DNA from: Mycobacterium scrofulaceum
GTDB lineage: Bacteria; Actinomycetota; Actinomycetes; Mycobacteriales; Mycobacteriaceae
Assembly (NCBI RefSeq): GCF_002086735.1
Contig: NZ_MVIJ01000001.1
Span: 310,001-374,000, forward strand
Length of the DNA: 64,000 nucleotides
Direction of reading: 5' to 3'
Positions within the stretch are counted from its first letter, which is position 1, and each line of letters starts with the position of its first letter. Under the pieces are notes generated by a model. That model was not told the DNA's origin. It searched no databases and saw nothing but the letters and a program-made list of their open reading frames with translations. The position numbers were made by a program, and so were the translations under genes. Shown in pieces: positions 42,247 through 51,672 of this stretch.

Positions 42247-43724
42247 TGCACCCGCTGAGTCGACGCGTCGCCCATGTCCTCGATCTGCGGCCCGAGGCGC
42301 ACGCGATCGAGTATGACGGCCGATGGAACTCGTGGGCTCGGGTGGGCGGGTCGGCACAGCGCATCGCTGCCCTCACCGCCGGCGCCGAGGTCGGGATGCT
42401 GCTGCGCAACCGGCCCGGTCAGGTGGCGGCCTTTCTCGGGGTGTTGCTCGGCGGCGGCACCGTCGTCACGATCAACCCGTCGCGCGGAGACGAACGCACG
42501 AAGGCCGACATCACCGCGCTACGGTTGCCGCTGATCATCGGGGAACCCGACGACCTGACCACACTGGTCCCCGCGACGACCGAGACGACCACCGTGGCGA
42601 TTTCGGGACGTCTGGACGATCCGCGGCTCGACCGGCCCGCGGACCCGCCGGTCACGGGGTCCGACCCGCTGGCGGGCGTCGCGGTGCGGATGTTGACCAG
42701 CGGCACGACGGGCCCACCCAAACGAGTCGATCTCGGCTACGACATGTTGGCGCGCAGCGTGATGGGCTCCGATCCCGGCCTCGCCCCGGCGCCCACCGAA
42801 CTGCGGCGCGGGGTCGCGATCGTCAACTCTCCGCTAGTGCACATCGGCGGCGTGTTCCGGGTGTTGCAATGCGTCGCCGAGGCGAGACCTTTCGCGCTCC
42901 TCGAGCGATTCGAGCTGAACGCGTGGGCCGAGGCGGTGCGCAGACACCGGCCGCGCACGGTGTCCCTGGTTCCCGCGGCCCTGCGGACGGTGTTGCACTC
43001 CGACGTGCCGAGGTCCGATCTGGAGAGTATCCGCGCCGTCACCTGCGGCACGGCGCCGCTCACGGCCGACGACGCCGATGCATTCACCGAGAAGTACGGC
43101 ATCCCGGTGTTGACCTCTTACGCGGCAACGGAGTTCGGTGGCGGGGTGGCTGGCTGGACGCTGGCCGATTATCGGCGGCTTTGGCCGACCAAACGGGGCA
43201 GCGTCGGCCGTGCCAACCCCGGGGCGCGGCTCAGGGTGGTCGCCGACGACGGCACGCCGCTGGGCCCCGACCGGGCCGGCCTGCTCGAGGTCAAGCCCGC
43301 CCAGCTGGGGCCGTCGGCGCGGTGGATGCGGACCACGGACATCGCGCGCATCGACGCGGACGGCTTCGTCTGGATACTCGGGCGGGCTGACCAGGCCATC
43401 ATCCGCGGCGGGTTCAAGGTGATGCCCGACGACGTGCGTACCGCCCTGGAGAGCCACCCCGCGGTGGCCGGCGCGGCCGTGGTCGGGCGGTCCGACGAGC
43501 GCCTGGGCGCGACGCCGGTCGCCCTGGTGGAACTGCGCCGGCCCGCCGCCGTCGACTCCGACGCGCTGGTGGACCACCTGCGCACCAGGCTCGCGCGCTA
43601 CGAGATTCCGACCGAGATCGCGATCGTCGACACGATCCCGCGGACACCGTCGGGCAAAGCCGACCTGGCCGCGGTCAAGCGCTTCTTCAACACACCCGCC
43701 ACCCACAGCGACCATGCGCGGTGA
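42246..43724 (+). CDS. AMP-binding acyl-CoA ligase
   Basis: A 492-residue adenylate-forming enzyme. The P-loop is TSGTTGPPKRVDLGY, with Arg where the usual last Gly stands; the middle region has SYAATEFGGG and the C-terminal Lys lies in TPSGKADLAAV. It lacks an N-terminal extension and is shorter than the other ligases. The ATG overlaps the previous stop by one base. Its acid substrate is unknown; it could be specialised or weakly active because of the altered loop. Confidence 0.9.
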   Translation: MHPLSRRVAHVLDLRPEAHAIEYDGRWNSWARVGGSAQRIAALTAGAEVGMLLRNRPGQVAAFLGVLLGGGTVVTINPSRGDERTKADITALRLPLIIGEPDDLTTLVPATTETTTVAISGRLDDPRLDRPADPPVTGSDPLAGVAVRMLTSGTTGPPKRVDLGYDMLARSVMGSDPGLAPAPTELRRGVAIVNSPLVHIGGVFRVLQCVAEARPFALLERFELNAWAEAVRRHRPRTVSLVPAALRTVLHSDVPRSDLESIRAVTCGTAPLTADDADAFTEKYGIPVLTSYAATEFGGGVAGWTLADYRRLWPTKRGSVGRANPGARLRVVADDGTPLGPDRAGLLEVKPAQLGPSARWMRTTDIARIDADGFVWILGRADQAIIRGGFKVMPDDVRTALESHPAVAGAAVVGRSDERLGATPVALVELRRPAAVDSDALVDHLRTRLARYEIPTEIAIVDTIPRTPSGKADLAAVKRFFNTPATHSDHAR

Positions 43725-45318
43725 TACGCCGACGGTCGGCGACGTCCTGAAGGACCAGAGTCGTTCGCGCGGAGAACATCCGCTCCTCGTCTGCGACGGC
43801 GACCGCATCAGCTACCGCGACGCCGAGGCGCGCTCGGCGGAGCTCGCCCGCGGGCTGATCGCGGTCGGCGCGGGCAAAGGCACCCATGTGGGCGTGCTCT
43901 ACCCCAACGGCCCGGAGTTCGTCGTCGCGATGCTCGCCGCGGCGCGAATCGGCGCGGTGGTGATCCCCTTCTCCACGTTCGTCACCGCCCGGGAGATGCG
44001 CGAGCAGCTGTGCGACGGCGACGTCGAAATTCTCTTGGCCGCGGCTTCTTTCCGCGGCCACGACTACGGACACCGACTGGCCGAGGTGCTGTCGGACCCG
44101 GACTTCGACTCCGGGCGCACGCTATCCTCCCCCGCCACACCCCAACTGCGGCACGCATTCATCGACCACCACCCCGGCGCCGTCCGGCGTGTCCGCGACG
44201 TCGACCGGTTGTACCGGCTGGCCGGTACCGTAGACCCCGGACTGTTGGCCGCGACGCAAGACGACGTCGACGGCTGTGATCCGCTGGCGATCGTGTACAC
44301 GTCGGGCTCCACCAGCGCCCCCAAGGGGGTGGTGCACACGCACGCCGCGCTGCTCGGACATCAACGGAACCTCAACGCGATCCGCGGTCTGACCGCCGAC
44401 GACAAGTTGTTCTGCAATTCGCCCTTCTTCTGGATCGGCGGCTTCGCGTTCGGGTTGCTCGCCACGTTGGTCGCCGGCTCGACCCTGGTGTGCTCCAACG
44501 CCGACGACCCGGCGGCGACGCTCGACCTGCTGGAGACCGAGAGACCCACGGTCACCAACGGTTTCAGCGCCGGAATCGTCCATCTGACCGATCACCCGAG
44601 CTTTGCGCGCCGTGATCTGTCGTCGATGCGTCGCGGCAACCTGTACCCCATCATGGCGCCCGACGTTCGGCCGGCCGACCCGGAACTGCGGCATAACATG
44701 CTGGGCCTGACCGAAGCCGGCAGCGTCGTGTTGATCAGCGGCGACGAAACCGATCAACCGGAGGAACGGCGCGGATCCTTCGGCAAGCCGGCGCCCGGCT
44801 TCGAGACGAGGGTCATCGACACCGCGGCCGCTCCACCGGCCGCCGTCGGCGAGGTCGGCGAACTGTGCATCCGCGGTCCGTACGTGATGCAGCGCTACTA
44901 CGGCCGCAGCCGCGAGGAGTGCTTCGACGCCGACGGCTGGTTCCACACCGGCGATTTGGTGCGCGTCGACGCCGACGGATTCTTCTATTACGTCGGCCGG
45001 TTGAACACGATGATCAAAACGGCGGGCGCCAACGTCTCGGCCGACGAGGTCGAGCGGGCCATCGCCCGGGTCACCGGGGGGTTGACGGCCCATGTCGTCG
45101 GCGTGCCCGACGCCCGGCGCGGGCAGCTGGTAGCGGCGGTGGTGGCGGTGCCGGACGGCGCCGCCTTCGACGAGGCGGTCCTGCGCGACCGGCTGAGGGC
45201 GGAATTGTCGGCATACAAGATCCCCCGCCGGTTCCTCGCCGTGTCGCGCTCGCAACTGCCGTTGCTCTCCAGCGGCAAGGTCGACAGGGCGCGCCTGAGG
45301 AAGCTGCTCGATGCCTGA
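43714..45318 (+). CDS. AMP-binding acyl-CoA ligase
   Basis: A 534-residue adenylate-forming ligase. The P-loop is YTSGSTSAPKGV (Ser in place of the second Gly), followed by a middle motif LGLTEAG, GDLVRVDADGF and the C-terminal Lys in LSSGKVDRARL. It resembles the next gene in domain order and in the region FFWIGG, so they may be tandem duplicates that diverged. The start overlaps the previous gene by eleven bases. Carboxylic acid substrate not predictable. Confidence 0.9.
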   Translation: MRGDTPTVGDVLKDQSRSRGEHPLLVCDGDRISYRDAEARSAELARGLIAVGAGKGTHVGVLYPNGPEFVVAMLAAARIGAVVIPFSTFVTAREMREQLCDGDVEILLAAASFRGHDYGHRLAEVLSDPDFDSGRTLSSPATPQLRHAFIDHHPGAVRRVRDVDRLYRLAGTVDPGLLAATQDDVDGCDPLAIVYTSGSTSAPKGVVHTHAALLGHQRNLNAIRGLTADDKLFCNSPFFWIGGFAFGLLATLVAGSTLVCSNADDPAATLDLLETERPTVTNGFSAGIVHLTDHPSFARRDLSSMRRGNLYPIMAPDVRPADPELRHNMLGLTEAGSVVLISGDETDQPEERRGSFGKPAPGFETRVIDTAAAPPAAVGEVGELCIRGPYVMQRYYGRSREECFDADGWFHTGDLVRVDADGFFYYVGRLNTMIKTAGANVSADEVERAIARVTGGLTAHVVGVPDARRGQLVAAVVAVPDGAAFDEAVLRDRLRAELSAYKIPRRFLAVSRSQLPLLSSGKVDRARLRKLLDA

Positions 45319-46837
45319 CTCGGCCACCATCGACGAATTGGTGCGTTCCCGCGCCGCGAGCTACGGCGACAAGCCGATGGTGATCGACCCGGGGAATCGC
45401 ACCGGCTACCGCCAACTCGATTCGGTGACAAGACATCTCGCCGCGGTATTCGCCGAGGCCGGCGTCGTCAAGGGCACCCGGGTCGGGTTGATCATGCCCA
45501 ACGGCGCCCGTTGGGTCGAGGTGGCCATCGCCCTGACCCGCGTCGGTGCCGTGCTGGTTCCGCTGAGCACGCTGCTGACGGCGGGGGAACTGGCCGCGCA
45601 GCTGCGGGCCGCCGCGGTGCAATTCCTGGTCAGCGTCGACGAATTCCGTGGGCACCGCTACCTCGACGACCTGCCGCCCCGCACCCAGCTTCCCGCCCTG
45701 CGCCAGGTCTGGACGGCCGAGCGGCTCGCCGACGCCACCGCCGGCGATGGAGCCCGCCGGCTCGTCGACGCCATGGCACGGGCGGTCAGGCCCGCCGACC
45801 CGTTGGCCATCATGTTCACCTCCGGCAGCAGCGGGGCGCCCAAGGGCGTCATGCATTCGCACGGCAGCGCACTGGGCGCCGTCGGCTCGGGCCTGGCCGC
45901 GCGCTGCATCACCGCCGACACCCGCCTGTACCTACCCATGCCGTTCTTCTGGGTGGGCGGCTTGGGCAGCGGAATACTGTCCACGCTGTTGGCCGGCGCC
46001 ACGCTGGTGACCGAGCAGATTCCACGGCCGGAGACCACGCTGCGGCTGCTGGAAGCCGAGCGGGTCACGCTGTTTCGCGGCTGGCCGGACCAGGCCGAAA
46101 CGCTGGCGCGGCACGCCGCCACGGTCGGCGCCGATCTCTCGGCACTTCGGCCGGGCAGCCTGCAGGCCCTGCTGCCGCCCGAACGGCGGGCCCCACCCGG
46201 CGCCCGGGCCGCGCTGTTCGGCATGACCGAGGCATTCGGCCCGTACTGCGGCTATCGCGCCGACAGCGACATGCCCGAGTCGGGGTGGGGCAGCTGCGGA
46301 AAGCCGTTCTCCGGCATGGACTTTCGCATCGTCGACCCCGACAGCGGTGAGCCGGCCCCACCCGGCGCCGTGGGCATCATCCAGATTCGGGGTCCGCACA
46401 CCTTGCGCGGCATCTGCGGTCGCGGCCGGGAAGACGTGTTCACCGTCGACGGCTTCTACCCCACCGGCGACCTTGCCCACCTTGACGCGGAGGGGTTCCT
46501 TTTCTACCACGGGCGCTCGGACGACATGTTCAAGGTCAGCGGCGCGACCGTCTATCCCGGTGAGGTCGAACGGGCGCTGCGCACCGTCGAGGGCGTCCGT
46601 AGCGCCTACGTCACCAACGTGCCCGGCACGGCGGGCCAACGGGTGGGCGCGGCCGTGGTGTGCGACGGCGTGACCGCGGAAACGCTGACCCGGTGCGCTC
46701 GAAAGTTGCTCAGCGCCTTCAAGGTGCCGACGGCATGGCTGCTGCTGGACTCCGACGACGACGTCCCGCGCGGTGGCACCGGCAAGGTCGACACCGGTCG
46801 GTTGCGGGAGATGCTGCGCGAGGCGAACCGGCCCTAG
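45311..46837 (+). CDS. AMP-binding acyl-CoA ligase
   Basis: A 508-residue ligase with P-loop FTSGSSGAPKGV, middle motif FGMTEAFG, GDLAHLDAEGF and C-terminal Lys in GGTGKVDTGRL. It is the closest relative of the gene before it, and the start overlaps that gene by eight bases. Together with the ligases at 42246 and 43714 it gives three consecutive CoA ligases. It is convergent with, and its stop overlaps, the small secreted-protein gene. Confidence 0.9.
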   Translation: MPDSATIDELVRSRAASYGDKPMVIDPGNRTGYRQLDSVTRHLAAVFAEAGVVKGTRVGLIMPNGARWVEVAIALTRVGAVLVPLSTLLTAGELAAQLRAAAVQFLVSVDEFRGHRYLDDLPPRTQLPALRQVWTAERLADATAGDGARRLVDAMARAVRPADPLAIMFTSGSSGAPKGVMHSHGSALGAVGSGLAARCITADTRLYLPMPFFWVGGLGSGILSTLLAGATLVTEQIPRPETTLRLLEAERVTLFRGWPDQAETLARHAATVGADLSALRPGSLQALLPPERRAPPGARAALFGMTEAFGPYCGYRADSDMPESGWGSCGKPFSGMDFRIVDPDSGEPAPPGAVGIIQIRGPHTLRGICGRGREDVFTVDGFYPTGDLAHLDAEGFLFYHGRSDDMFKVSGATVYPGEVERALRTVEGVRSAYVTNVPGTAGQRVGAAVVCDGVTAETLTRCARKLLSAFKVPTAWLLLDSDDDVPRGGTGKVDTGRLREMLREANRP

Positions 46838-47196
46838 GAAACCCGCGTCCACGGTTGACAATTCTGCGACTCGAAGGCCTTGACCGCGGAGTTGATGTTC
46901 GCGTACATCGGCCCGATCGACGTATTCGTCTGCAGCACGTGCTCCTTGTTCGCATCGGGCGTGCTGTAGGTGAACCACGAGCACATCGACTCCTGGGTGG
47001 GCACGTTGTTGATCCACACACCGAAGGCCGACCCCGACCCGCCCGTGTGGTAGAGGCCCGGCGCGATGTCGGGCCCCACGACAAACACTCCGTTGCCGGG
47101 GATCGGGTCGAGCGGTTCGGCGACGGCCGGCGGTGCAAGGGCTATCGCGACCGTGGCTGCAACCAACACGGCCGATGGGCGAATCGTTCGGGGCAC
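46834..47196 (-). CDS. small secreted protein, Rv1352-like
   Basis: A 120-residue exported protein. The GTG at 47196 (AGGA upstream) gives an N-terminal signal peptide with a hydrophobic core LVAATVAIALAPP and a cleavage site after AVA. The mature part has GNGVFVVGPDIAPGLY, two Cys and a CSW segment. It closely resembles Rv1352 of M. tuberculosis as I remember it. Function unknown. It lies close to fabG2 and irtAB as in M. tuberculosis. The longer frame to 47304 is not supported. Confidence 0.82.
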   Translation of the reverse strand: MPRTIRPSAVLVAATVAIALAPPAVAEPLDPIPGNGVFVVGPDIAPGLYHTGGSGSAFGVWINNVPTQESMCSWFTYSTPDANKEHVLQTNTSIGPMYANINSAVKAFESQNCQPWTRVS

Positions 47197-47263
47197 TGTT
47201 CCTCGCTCTATTGTTGCCCCCTCCGATGGCAGCCTAAGCCGAGGCGCGCGCGGGAGACAACAG

Positions 47264-47956
47264 TTAGCCAGACGCCGGGCGCCCGGCGTCGACGACGACG
47301 CCACGAGCGGTGAGGTGGTCGATCAACGGAACGGCACCGGCGGCAAGGTGTTGCGACATCGCCGACCGGGCCAGCCGGCCATCGCGCTTCCTCAGCGCGG
47401 ACAAGATCCGGCGGTGGTCCCGCATCGATTGCTCCGGCCAGCCCTCGATGGCGGGAAACACCGATTCCGGTGCGTAACGGGTGATCTGGGACATCAGCTG
47501 GGCGAGTTTCGGCGAGTCCGCCGCGACGTTGATGGCGCGGTGGAACTGGTGGTTCAGCAGCACCGTCCGCTCGTCGTCGTCACCGGCGTAGGCGTCTTCG
47601 AGCTCCGCCTGGATCTGTTTGAGTTCGCTCAGTTGGTCGTCGGTGATGTTGACGGCGGCCCGCGCCGCGAGTTCGCCACCGACGTGAGCCTGCACGTTCG
47701 CCACGTCGGTGACGTCGCGCCCGGTCACCGGCAAAACGATGAACCCGCGCCTTGGCTGTTGGGCGATCAGCCCTTCCGCGCGCAGCGCGAAGAGCGCCTC
47801 CCGCACCGGTGTGACGCTGATTCCCAACTCGGCGGCCAATTGGTCCAGGCGGACATAGGAATCCGCACGGTAGGTGCCATCGAAGATCCGCTGGCGGATC
47901 AGCCGAGCGACATCGTCGGAAAGTTGCGGTCGCGCCGCGAAATCCGGGACCGTCAC
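47264..47956 (-). CDS. GntR-family regulator (FCD type)
   Basis: A 230-residue regulator with an N-terminal winged helix (DDVARLIRQRIFDGTY, then LDQLAAELGISVTPVREAL) and a C-terminal FCD helical domain whose conserved metal or ligand residues appear in NHQFHRAI and DHRRILSAL. It begins two bases after the acyl-CoA dehydrogenase stop and is the last gene of the fabG2/thiolase/CoA-transferase/dehydrogenase operon, so it probably controls that operon, perhaps through the AT-rich site at 52465. The frame is open to 48361 but the GTG is preferred. Confidence 0.9.
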   Translation of the reverse strand: MTVPDFAARPQLSDDVARLIRQRIFDGTYRADSYVRLDQLAAELGISVTPVREALFALRAEGLIAQQPRRGFIVLPVTGRDVTDVANVQAHVGGELAARAAVNITDDQLSELKQIQAELEDAYAGDDDERTVLLNHQFHRAINVAADSPKLAQLMSQITRYAPESVFPAIEGWPEQSMRDHRRILSALRKRDGRLARSAMSQHLAAGAVPLIDHLTARGVVVDAGRPASG

Positions 47957-47958
47957 CG

Positions 47959-49152
47959 CTACACCTGGTACTCGGCGAGCAGGCGCTTGCTGATGATGGA
48001 CTTCTGTATTTCGCTGGTTCCCTCGCCGATGAGCAGGAACGGCGCATCGCGCATCAGCCGCTCGATCTCGTATTCCTTGGAATAGCCGTAGCCGCCGTGG
48101 ATCCGGAAACTCTGCTGGGTGACTTCGGTGCAGTACTCGCTGGCAAGATACTTGGCCATCCCGGCGGCCACGTCGTTGCGCTCCCCCGAATCCTTCAGGC
48201 GGGCCGCGTTGACCATCATCAGGTGTGCGGCTTCGATTTTGGTGGCCATCTCCGCCAGCTGAAACGCGATGGCCTGGTGTTCGGCGATGGGCTTGCCGAA
48301 GGTGTGGCGCTGCTGGGCGTAGCGGACCGCCAGTTCGAAAGCGCGGATGCCGACACCGCACGCGCGGGCCGACACGTTAACCCTGCCGACCTCGATGCCG
48401 TCCATCATCTGGAAGAAGCCCTGCCCGGGGGTGCCGCCCAGAACATCGTCGGCGGTCGCCCGGTAGCCGTCGAAGACGAGCTCGGTGGTGTCGATCCCCT
48501 TGTAGCCCAGCTTGTCGATCTTGCCGGGGATCACCAGGCCGGGCACGACTTCACCGAACCCCGTGGGCTTCTCCACCAGAAATGCGGTCAGGTTCCGGTG
48601 CGGCTTGTCGGCGCCTTCGTCCGTGCGCACCAGCACCGCGATCAGCGTCGAGCTGCCGCCGTTGGTGAGCCACATCTTCTGGCCGTTGATGGTGTAGCCG
48701 CCATCCGGATTGCGCACCGCCCGAGTCCGGATCGCCGCCACGTCGGAGCCCAGCTCAGGCTCCGACATCGAAAAGGATCCTCGCGTCTCGCCGGTCGCCA
48801 TCCGGGGCAGGAACCGCTGCTTTTGCGCCTCGGTACCGTGCTGGCGCAGCATGTAGGCCACGATGAAGTGGGTGTTGAGCACCCCGGACACGCTCATCCA
48901 GCCGCGCGCCAGCTCCTCGACGCACAGCGCGTAGGTCAGCAGCGACTCCCCCAGGCCGCCGTACTCCTGCGGAATCATCAGCCCGAACAGGCCCATGTCG
49001 CGCATCCGGTCGACGATGTCCTGCGGATAGGTGTCGCCGCGTTCGAGCTCCGCGGCGCTGGGAATGACGTCCTTCTCGACGAACTGCCTTACGGTGGCGA
49101 TGATTTCGGTCTGAAATTCGGTCAACCCGAGGGTCTGGGCGAGTTTGGTCAT
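47959..49152 (-). CDS. acyl-CoA dehydrogenase
   Basis: A 397-residue acyl-CoA dehydrogenase of standard size. FAD and substrate motifs are FSMSEPELGSDVAAIRTRA, the WLTNGGSS segment, and the C-terminal GEGTSEIQK with the catalytic Glu in place. It should introduce an alpha,beta double bond in an acyl-CoA. It lies downstream of the CoA-transferase and thiolase, so this operon encodes activation, dehydrogenation and thiolysis. Confidence 0.95.
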   Translation of the reverse strand: MTKLAQTLGLTEFQTEIIATVRQFVEKDVIPSAAELERGDTYPQDIVDRMRDMGLFGLMIPQEYGGLGESLLTYALCVEELARGWMSVSGVLNTHFIVAYMLRQHGTEAQKQRFLPRMATGETRGSFSMSEPELGSDVAAIRTRAVRNPDGGYTINGQKMWLTNGGSSTLIAVLVRTDEGADKPHRNLTAFLVEKPTGFGEVVPGLVIPGKIDKLGYKGIDTTELVFDGYRATADDVLGGTPGQGFFQMMDGIEVGRVNVSARACGVGIRAFELAVRYAQQRHTFGKPIAEHQAIAFQLAEMATKIEAAHLMMVNAARLKDSGERNDVAAGMAKYLASEYCTEVTQQSFRIHGGYGYSKEYEIERLMRDAPFLLIGEGTSEIQKSIISKRLLAEYQV

Positions 49153-49177
49153 GCGCTGTCTTTCCGTCTCGGCTTGC

Positions 49178-50371
49178 TCAGCAAGCGATGGTCTTCGCCT
49201 TCGCCAGGCGTTCGATGTCGGCGGTGCTCAACCCCAGTCGCCGCTCGAGAAGGTCGGCGGTGTCCTGCCCCAGCCTGGGCGCCGGAGCGCCGGCGGCGTG
49301 CGCGCCGTCGAACGCGACCGGCAGGCCGGGGGCGAGGTAGTCTCCCAGGCCGTCCTGGTGCAATCGGGAAAACAGCGGGTTGGCGGTCACTTTCGGGCCG
49401 GCCGCGACCTCGGCGAAGGTGCGGTATCGCTCGAACAGCACCGTCGTGCCGGACAGCGCGGCGGTGATCTCGTCGGCGGTGTGGTCGGCGAACCAGGTGG
49501 CGAACAGCCCGGACAACACGTCGCGGTACCGGTAGCGGTCGCCCTCGGAGCCGAAGTCGACACCGAGCGCATCGGCGAGCGCCGCCACGGCGGCGCCGAC
49601 GCCGGTCACATCGACCAGGTCGCGAAAGTGCCGGCGCGTCAAGGTGACAACCATGAACCGGGCGCCGTCGCCGCTGACGAAGTCCTGGCCGTACTGGCCG
49701 TAGATGGCGTTGCCGAGTCGTTGGCGTTGGGTGCCGGTGACTTGCGGCTCGGTCAGCAGTCCCAGGTTTCCCGCGGTGGCCAGCGCGACGTCCTCGAGCG
49801 CCAGCGTGACCCGCGCGCCCACCTGCGATGCCTCCCGGCGGCGGACCGCGGTGACCACGGCCAGCGCGGCGTACAGGCCGCAGCACACGTCCCACGCCGG
49901 CAGCACGTGATTGACCGGGCCCGCCTGATCGTCGGGACCGGTGACGAGGGGGAACCCGATGCCGGCGTTGACCGTGTAGTCGACTCCGGTGGACCCGTCA
50001 CCGCGACCCAGCAGTTGCACGTGGATGACGTCGGGCCGCCGCTGCGTCAGCGCCTCGTGGCTGAGCCAGGACAGGCCGGCGGCGTTGGTCACCACCACGC
50101 CGTCCCCCTCGACGATCAGGCGCTGGACCAGCTTTTGCCCTTCCGGGGCACGCAGATCGATGGTGACCGAACGCTTTCCCTTGTTGAGACCGGTCCAGTA
50201 GATCGAGGTGCCGTCCGCCGCCAGCGGCCAGCGCTGCACGTCGGACGCGCCACCGACCGGATCAATCCGGATCACCTCGGCGCCGAGCTGACCGAGCGTC
50301 ATGCCACACAGCGGGGCGGCGACGAAGCTGGACACCTCGACGATGCTGATGCCACTCAGGGGGCCGGTCAC
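49178..50371 (-). CDS. class III CoA-transferase (CaiB/BaiF family)
   Basis: A 397-residue family III CoA-transferase, starting GISIVEVSSFVAAPLCGMTLGQLGAEVIRIDP. An Asp in GVDYTVNAGIG is the probable catalytic residue. It differs from the transferase at 23347, so the island has two. The GTG at 50371 overlaps the thiolase stop (GTGA). It probably moves CoA to a dicarboxylic or branched acid; donor unknown. Confidence 0.92.
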   Translation of the reverse strand: MTGPLSGISIVEVSSFVAAPLCGMTLGQLGAEVIRIDPVGGASDVQRWPLAADGTSIYWTGLNKGKRSVTIDLRAPEGQKLVQRLIVEGDGVVVTNAAGLSWLSHEALTQRRPDVIHVQLLGRGDGSTGVDYTVNAGIGFPLVTGPDDQAGPVNHVLPAWDVCCGLYAALAVVTAVRRREASQVGARVTLALEDVALATAGNLGLLTEPQVTGTQRQRLGNAIYGQYGQDFVSGDGARFMVVTLTRRHFRDLVDVTGVGAAVAALADALGVDFGSEGDRYRYRDVLSGLFATWFADHTADEITAALSGTTVLFERYRTFAEVAAGPKVTANPLFSRLHQDGLGDYLAPGLPVAFDGAHAAGAPAPRLGQDTADLLERRLGLSTADIERLAKAKTIAC

Positions 50372-51585
50372 GTCGGGGCGACCCGCTCGAACACGGCGGC
50401 CAGACCCTGGCCGCCGCCGATGCACATGGTTTCCAGCCCGTAGCGCACCTCGCGGCGGTTGAGTTCGCGGGCCAGGGTGGCCAGCATCCGTCCGCCCGTC
50501 GCGCCGACGGGGTGGCCCAGGGAGATGCCCGATCCGTGCACGTTGGTGCGCTCCCGATCGGCGTCGCCGAAATTCCATTCCCGCATGACCGCAAGCGCTT
50601 GTGCGGCAAAGGCTTCGTTGAGTTCGATGAGGTCGATGTCGGACAGCCGCAGGCCCGCCCTGGCGAGCGCCACCTCTGTCGCCGGTACCGGCCCGATGCC
50701 CATGATGTGGGGCGCCACCCCGGCCAGGCCCCAGGACACCAGGCGGACCAACGGGGTCAGGCCGTATTCGGCCGCCTTTTCCGGCGTCGTCACCAAGCAC
50801 ATCGACGCCGCGTCGTTCTGTCCGCTGGCATTGCCGGCAGTGACCGTGGCCTCCGAATCATCTTTCACCAGTATGGGTTTGAGCCTGCTCAACGACTCCA
50901 CCGACGTGTCGGCCCGCGGATGCTCGTCGGTGTCGATCAGGTCCTCGCCGTGGCGGGTGCGCACCGCGACCGGGATGATCTCCTCGGCAAGGGTGCCGTC
51001 CTTCTGCGCCGCGACCGCGCGCTGGTGCGACCGCATCGCGAGTTCGTCTTGCTCCAGACGCGAAATGCCGTACTGGCGGCGCAGATTCTCGGCGGTCTCC
51101 AGCATTCCGCCGGGCACCGGGTGGTGACGGCCGCCGGCGGTGGTCCGTCCGCGCGCCAGTCCGTCGTGCACCCGCACGCCGGTTCGTGCGCCGCCCCAAC
51201 GCATATCGGTGGAATAGAAGGCGACGTTGCTCATGCTTTCGCAACCGCCGGCGACGACGAGATCGTGATCGCCGCTGCCCACCTGCAAGCACGCCTGAAT
51301 CACCGCCTGCAGGCCCGAGCCGCAGCGGCGGTCGACCTGCATCCCGGGAACCGTCACCGGCAGGCCCGCATCCAGCGCCACCACCCGCCCGATCGCCGGC
51401 GCCTCGCTGCTGGGGTAGCAGTGGCCGAGGATCACGTCCTGCACCGCCTCGGGCGCGATGGAAGTCCGCTCGAGCAGGCCCTTGAGGGCGGCGACCCCGA
51501 GGTCGACGGCGGTCAGCGGCTTGAACATCCCGCCGTAGCGCCCGATCGGCGTCCGCACGGGTTCACAGATGACGGTCTCGCGCAC
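50368..51585 (-). CDS. thiolase (acetyl-CoA C-acyltransferase)
   Basis: A 405-residue type I thiolase. The acyl-accepting Cys is in DRRCGSGLQA, the NEAFAAQ and GHPVGATGGR motifs are present, and the second Cys is in CIGGGQG. It cleaves a beta-ketoacyl-CoA with CoA. The GTG at 51585 has GGAGGGGG upstream; a start at 51615 would run into the palindromic repeat. The operon order fabG2, thiolase, transferase, dehydrogenase suggests one beta-oxidation round. Confidence 0.94.
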   Translation of the reverse strand: MRETVICEPVRTPIGRYGGMFKPLTAVDLGVAALKGLLERTSIAPEAVQDVILGHCYPSSEAPAIGRVVALDAGLPVTVPGMQVDRRCGSGLQAVIQACLQVGSGDHDLVVAGGCESMSNVAFYSTDMRWGGARTGVRVHDGLARGRTTAGGRHHPVPGGMLETAENLRRQYGISRLEQDELAMRSHQRAVAAQKDGTLAEEIIPVAVRTRHGEDLIDTDEHPRADTSVESLSRLKPILVKDDSEATVTAGNASGQNDAASMCLVTTPEKAAEYGLTPLVRLVSWGLAGVAPHIMGIGPVPATEVALARAGLRLSDIDLIELNEAFAAQALAVMREWNFGDADRERTNVHGSGISLGHPVGATGGRMLATLARELNRREVRYGLETMCIGGGQGLAAVFERVAPT

Positions 51586-51602
51586 GGCTACCCCCTCCCC
51601 GC

Positions 51603-51660
51603 CGAGCAGACGCAAAAACCCCCGAATCCGGGGTGATTCGGGCGATTTTGCGTCTGCTCG
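51603..51660. repeat. REP-like nested palindrome
   Basis: Perfect 15-base arms CGAGCAGACGCAAAA at 51603 and TTTTGCGTCTGCTCG ending at 51660 enclose a second palindrome CCCGAATC / GATTCGGG. It lies between fabG2 and the thiolase on the same strand. A GAGCAGACGCAAAA element is, from memory, dispersed in many mycobacterial genomes. It can form a strong hairpin. Confidence 0.85.
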
Positions 51661-51672
51661 TCCCGATAGAAC

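Noticed and set aside
41730..43724. 664-codon frame reaching upstream of the CoA ligase at 42246
   Set aside because: The extension is out of frame with the crotonase it overlaps and is Arg-rich; the real ligase starts at the ATG at 42246.
51603..51660. Palindrome considered as a simple rho-independent terminator
   Set aside because: It has two nested perfect palindromes, matches a recalled dispersed element, and lies inside a co-directional operon; REP-like repeat fits better.
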